A DNA stretch of 64,000 nucleotides from Nonomuraea soli (GTDB lineage: Bacteria > Actinomycetota > Actinomycetes > Streptosporangiales > Streptosporangiaceae). The stretch is taken from contig NZ_JACDUR010000008.1 of NCBI RefSeq assembly GCF_013761175.1, positions 1 through 64,000 on the forward strand, read 5' to 3'. Position 1 is the first letter of the stretch. Every line of letters begins with the position of its first letter. Position numbers and translations under genes: made by a program. Positions 60,632 to 64,000 of this stretch are shown here, one piece after another. The notes under the pieces were generated by a model. It was not told the origin of the DNA, ran no database searches, and worked only from the letters and a program-made list of their open reading frames with translations.

Positions 60632-61408
60632 TCAGGGCGAGGCGATGCGGCCCAGCCCGGGCGGGATCTTGGTGGCGGAGGCCCGGTCGAGCAGGAACAA
60701 CGTGCGCGAACGCCCGCGGGCGCCGGCGGCGGGAACCTGGACGGGCCCGGAGTCGGCCAGCGCCAGCCGTACGGCACCCGCCTTCTCCTCGCCCGAGGCC
60801 ACGACCCACACCTCGCGGGCGGCCTGGATGGCGGGCAGCGTCAGCGAGATGCGGGTGGGCGGCGGCTTGGGCGAGCCGTGCACCGAGACCACCGGGCGGG
60901 TGTCGTAGAGCGCGGGCATGCCGGGGAAGAGCGAGGCGACGTGGGAGTCGGGCCCCATGCCCAGCAGCAGCACGTCGAAGGAGGGCACGGGCCCGTGGTC
61001 CTCGGGGCGGGCGGCCTTGGCCAGCTCCGTGGCGTAGGCGTCGGCCGACTCCTCGGCGCTCAGGCCCGAGTCGGGGCCGAGCATGACGTGCACGCGGGAG
61101 GGGTCGAGGTCGACGTGGTCGAGCAGGGCGCCGCGGGCGCCGGTCTCGTTGCGCTCGGGGTCGCCCGTGGGCAGGAACCGCTCGTCGCCCCACCAGACGT
61201 CGAGGCGCCGCCAGTCGACGGCGTCGCGGGCGGGGGTGGCGGCGATGGCCGCCAGCGTGGCGATGCCGACCGTGCCGCCGGTCAGGACCAGGTGCGCGCT
61301 GCCCTTGGCGGCCTGGGCGTCGACGAGGCGGGTGATGATCCGGGCGGCGACGGCGTTGGCCAGCACCTCGGCATCACGGTGGACTACTACGTTGGGAACG
61401 GAACTCAC
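60632..61408 (-). CDS. pgl: 6-Phosphogluconolactonase
   Basis: The enzyme hydrolyses 6-phosphogluconolactone in the oxidative pentose phosphate pathway. The 258 residues show the DevB/SOL pattern: AHLVLTGGTVGIATLAAI, WWGDERFLPTGDPERN, LLLGMGPDSHVASLFPG. GTG at 61408. It completes the zwf-opcA-pgl block; the 104-base gap to opcA contains a terminator hairpin, so it may have its own promoter. Confidence 0.94.
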   Translation of the reverse strand: MSSVPNVVVHRDAEVLANAVAARIITRLVDAQAAKGSAHLVLTGGTVGIATLAAIAATPARDAVDWRRLDVWWGDERFLPTGDPERNETGARGALLDHVDLDPSRVHVMLGPDSGLSAEESADAYATELAKAARPEDHGPVPSFDVLLLGMGPDSHVASLFPGMPALYDTRPVVSVHGSPKPPPTRISLTLPAIQAAREVWVVASGEEKAGAVRLALADSGPVQVPAAGARGRSRTLFLLDRASATKIPPGLGRIASP

Positions 61409-61469
61409 CCGGTAACTCTCTCACGGCGCGCCCGGACGGCCGCGCACGCCCGGCCCCGGCGACGCCGAA

Positions 61470-61495
61470 GGCCCGGCGTCACACGACGCCGGGCC
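61470..61495 (-). terminator. Terminator after opcA
   Basis: GGCCCGGCGTC (61470-61480) and GACGCCGGGCC (61485-61495) form an 11-bp stem with the loop ACAC, 18 bases beyond the opcA stop. No T-run is present. Confidence 0.75.
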
Positions 61496-61512
61496 CTCGA
61501 AGCGAGCCGTTC

Positions 61513-62424
61513 CTACCCCTTGTACGAGCGCGCCAGGCGCTTGACCGACGTCTCGTAGATCTCGTCGGAGTCGAGCCGCCGCAGCTCCTCGGCCAGCAAC
61601 TCCGAGGTGTGGCGCCGGGCGAGCGCCACGTGCCGGTCGGGCTGCCCCGGCCGCGACAACGTGGCCAGGCGCGCGTCGGTACGGATCACCGCCAGCTCGC
61701 CGTCACCCAGCGACAGCCGTACGGCGGTCAGGCCGGGCCCCGCCGAGTCGGCGACCTTGACCGGAGCCCCCAGCCGCTCGGTGAGCCACGCCGCCAGCAG
61801 CGGAGCGCTCGGGTGACCGGCGGCGGCCTCCACGAAGCCCTTCTTGACCTTCCCGACGGGCTGGTCGAAGGCGGCGGCCAGCAGCGAACGCCACGGCGTG
61901 AGCCTGGCCCAGGCCAGGTCGGTGTCGCCGGGGGCGTAGGCCTTGGCCAGGTGGGCGAGGGTCTTGATGCCGTCGGCCCCGGCCTTGGCGTCGGTGATGC
62001 GGCGCTGCGCCAGGGCGCCGATCGAGTCCTGCGCGGGCACCGCGGGCGCCTTGCCCGGCCACCAGGCCACCACGGGGGTGTCGGGCAGCAGCAGCGGCGA
62101 CACCACGGAGTCGGCGTGTTCGGTGAGCTCGCCGTACAACCGCAGGATCACCACCTCGCCGGGCGTGGACTCGCCGATGCGCAGCTCCGCGTCGAGGCGG
62201 TTGGCCTCGTCGCGCTCGCGGTTGATGACCGCCAGGATGCGCGAGGGGTGCTCGCGCGCCGCCTCCGTGGCCGCCTTCAGCGAGTCGTACTGGTCGCGCT
62301 CGTCGCAGACCACGACAAGGGTGAGCACCATGCCGATGGCGGGGGCGCCCATCTGGTGACGCAGGTGGGTCAGCTGCGAGGAGATCTTCCCGGCCGTCGT
62401 GTCGGCCAGAGCGAAGGTGGTCAC
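61513..62424 (-). CDS. opcA: Glucose-6-phosphate dehydrogenase assembly protein OpcA
   Basis: OpcA is needed for full activity and redox control of G6PDH in cyanobacteria and actinobacteria. The 303-residue protein has the typical TLVVVCDE and PDTPVVAWWPGKAP segments and a C-terminal dimer-like part (GDGELAVIRTDARLATLSRP). It overlaps the zwf stop by four bases (GTGA), so the two products are made together. Confidence 0.94.
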   Translation of the reverse strand: MTTFALADTTAGKISSQLTHLRHQMGAPAIGMVLTLVVVCDERDQYDSLKAATEAAREHPSRILAVINRERDEANRLDAELRIGESTPGEVVILRLYGELTEHADSVVSPLLLPDTPVVAWWPGKAPAVPAQDSIGALAQRRITDAKAGADGIKTLAHLAKAYAPGDTDLAWARLTPWRSLLAAAFDQPVGKVKKGFVEAAAGHPSAPLLAAWLTERLGAPVKVADSAGPGLTAVRLSLGDGELAVIRTDARLATLSRPGQPDRHVALARRHTSELLAEELRRLDSDEIYETSVKRLARSYKG

Positions 62425-63983
62425 AGTCTCCTCCAGGTGCGACCGTCACGGGCCATCATGGCGTCCGCCGAGGGCGGGCCCCAGGTGCCCGAGGGGTAGT
62501 CCTCCGGCTGGCCCTGCGTGGCCCAGAACTCCTCGACCGGGTCGAGGATCTTCCACGACAGCTCCACCTCACGCTGGTGCGGGAAGAGCGGCGGGTCGCC
62601 GATCATCACGTCGAGCAGCAGCCGCTCGTAGGCCTCCGGCGACGACTCCATGAACGACTCGCCGTAGGCGAAGTCCATGGACACGTCGCGCACCTCCATC
62701 GCCGTGCCGGGCACCTTGGAGCCGAAGCGCACGGTGATGCCCTCGTCGGGCTGGACCCGGACGACCAGGGCGTTCTGCCCCAGGATCTCGGTGTCGTCCT
62801 TGGAGAAGGGCAGGTGCGGCGCCCGCTGGAAGACCACGGCCACCTCGGTGACGCGGCGGCCCAGGCGCTTGCCGGTGCGCAGGTAGAAGGGCACCCCCGC
62901 CCAGCGGCGGTTGGCGATCTCCAGCTTGAGCGCGGCGTAGGTCTCGGTGGTGGAGTCGGCTGGGATGCCCTCCTCCTCCAGGTATCCGACGACCTTCTCT
63001 CCGCCCTGCCAGCCCGCGGCGTACTTGCCGCGTGCCGTACCGGTGGCCAGGTCGGCGGGCAGCCGGACGGCCTTGAGCACCTTCTCCTTCTCGCGCCGCA
63101 GCGAATTGGCGTCGAAGGAGGTCGGATCCTCCATGGCGACCAGGGCCAGCAGCTGGAGCAGGTGGTTCTGGATGACGTCGCGGGCCGCGCCGATGCCGTC
63201 GTAGTAGCCCGCGCGACCGGCCAGGCCGATGTCCTCGGCCATGGTGATCTGCACGTGGTCGACGTAGGAGCGGTTCCAGATCGGCTCGTAGAGGTTGTTG
63301 GCGAACCTCAGCGCCATGATGTTCTGGACCGTCTCCTTGCCCAGGTAGTGGTCGATCCGGAAGATCGACGACTCGGGGAAGGCCTCGTTCGTCGTCTCGT
63401 TGAGCTCGTGAGCGCTCTTGAGGTCGTGGCCGAACGGCTTCTCGATGACCACCCGGCGCCACGAGCCGTCGGGCGCGTCGGCCAGGCCCGTGCGCTTGAG
63501 CTGCTGCACCACGACCGGGAAGAACTTCGGCGGCACCGACAGGTAGAACGCGTAGTTGCCGCCCGTGCCCCGGGTCTGGTCGATCTCCTTCAGCGCCATC
63601 GCCAGCGCGTCGAAGGCGCCGTCGTCGGTGAACTCGCCGGGCACGAAGTGGATGCCCTCGGACAGCTGCTTCCAGACCTCCTCGCGGAAGGGGGTGCGCG
63701 CGTGCTCCTTGACCGCGTCGTGGGTCAGCTGGCGGAAGTCCTGGTGCTGCCAGTCGCGGCGGGCGAAGCCCACCAGCGAGAAGCCGGGAGGCAGCAGGCC
63801 CCGGTTGCCCAGGTCGTAGATCGCCGGCAGCAGCTTGCGCTTGGCCAGGTCACCCGTCACGCCGAAGAGCACCAGCACGCACGGCCCGGCCACGCGCGGA
63901 AGGCGCTTGTCGCGCGGATCGCGCAGCGGGTTGGCCGCGACCACCTCTTCGGTGGTCGCGGTCGCCGCCACGGAGGAGGCCAC
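62421..63983 (-). CDS. zwf: Glucose-6-phosphate dehydrogenase
   Basis: The enzyme makes NADPH and 6-phosphogluconolactone. The 520-residue protein has the nucleotide motif LFGVTGDLAKRKL near residue 40, the EKPFGHD segment and the active-site RIDHYLGKE. The first 28 residues are variable. GTG at 63983 has GGAGGAGG upstream; only 17 bases remain to the window edge, so a longer start cannot be excluded. It forms an operon with opcA. Confidence 0.95.
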   Translation of the reverse strand: MASSVAATATTEEVVAANPLRDPRDKRLPRVAGPCVLVLFGVTGDLAKRKLLPAIYDLGNRGLLPPGFSLVGFARRDWQHQDFRQLTHDAVKEHARTPFREEVWKQLSEGIHFVPGEFTDDGAFDALAMALKEIDQTRGTGGNYAFYLSVPPKFFPVVVQQLKRTGLADAPDGSWRRVVIEKPFGHDLKSAHELNETTNEAFPESSIFRIDHYLGKETVQNIMALRFANNLYEPIWNRSYVDHVQITMAEDIGLAGRAGYYDGIGAARDVIQNHLLQLLALVAMEDPTSFDANSLRREKEKVLKAVRLPADLATGTARGKYAAGWQGGEKVVGYLEEEGIPADSTTETYAALKLEIANRRWAGVPFYLRTGKRLGRRVTEVAVVFQRAPHLPFSKDDTEILGQNALVVRVQPDEGITVRFGSKVPGTAMEVRDVSMDFAYGESFMESSPEAYERLLLDVMIGDPPLFPHQREVELSWKILDPVEEFWATQGQPEDYPSGTWGPPSADAMMARDGRTWRRL

Positions 63984-64000
63984 GACAGCGGCCTCCTCCA

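Overview
This window looks like a piece of chromosome from a high-GC actinomycete. Markers are WhiA, RbpA, SteA/SteB, an actinobacterial OpcA-G6PDH-lactonase cluster, mycothiol-type enzymes, frequent GTG/TTG starts, and several genes that appear leaderless. The mixture is compatible with Streptosporangiaceae-type genera such as Nonomuraea or Streptosporangium. That assignment is inference from gene content and protein wording, not from a search.

Layout. The first 114 bases are the 3' end of a 5S rRNA and its terminator, so an rRNA operon lies just to the left. Bases 185-2649 hold an HxlR-type regulator with a methyltransferase behind it and a second methyltransferase divergent to it. Bases 2736-10792 carry a very unusual Arg/Gly-repeat-TPR-acidic protein, a metallo-beta-lactamase-fold (MBL) hydrolase, an SSB-like protein, a MaoC-like protein, a DUF1015 protein, a small TPR protein and a stand-alone TipAS drug-binding protein with a MerR-type promoter. 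Bases 10842-23839 are a conserved actinobacterial block: HAD phosphatase, ABC-2 exporter, SCP2 protein, tlyA, NAD kinase, recN, steA, steB, a GT4/MraY-like protein, a MurJ-like flippase and a glycosyltransferase. A Mn-type yybP-ykoY riboswitch precedes terC, followed by psd-pssA.

Bases 26979-39566 are the repair and division-control block: a mycothiol-linked isomerase-like protein with an MBL hydrolase, uvrA, a membrane protein, three tandem Rieske lipoproteins, uvrC, rapZ, yvcK and whiA. Bases 40747-44443 are gap-pgk-tpiA, secG and rbpA. Bases 44538-54652 are more accessory: amidohydrolase, ANTAR-PAS-PP2C phosphatase, FAD oxidoreductase, ACT-GNAT fusion, Clp-N-only protein, an SDR-TetR pair behind a 23-bp palindromic operator, and an adenosine deaminase. 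Bases 54656-59992 hold a MoxR-DUF58 module preceded by three tandem DUF4129 genes. A SLATT membrane protein follows, and the window ends in pgl, opcA and zwf (start at 63983).

Cross-cutting observations. Tandem repeats of different unit length sit at six of the eleven convergent gene junctions. Several proteins (the RGG-TPR protein, the glycosyltransferase, UvrC, the Clp-N protein, YvcK) carry low-complexity additions to an otherwise ordinary fold. The best candidates for little-described biology are the RGG-TPR-acidic protein, the triple DUF4129 module with its duplicated promoter element, the three-Rieske array and the MerR-controlled stand-alone TipAS gene.
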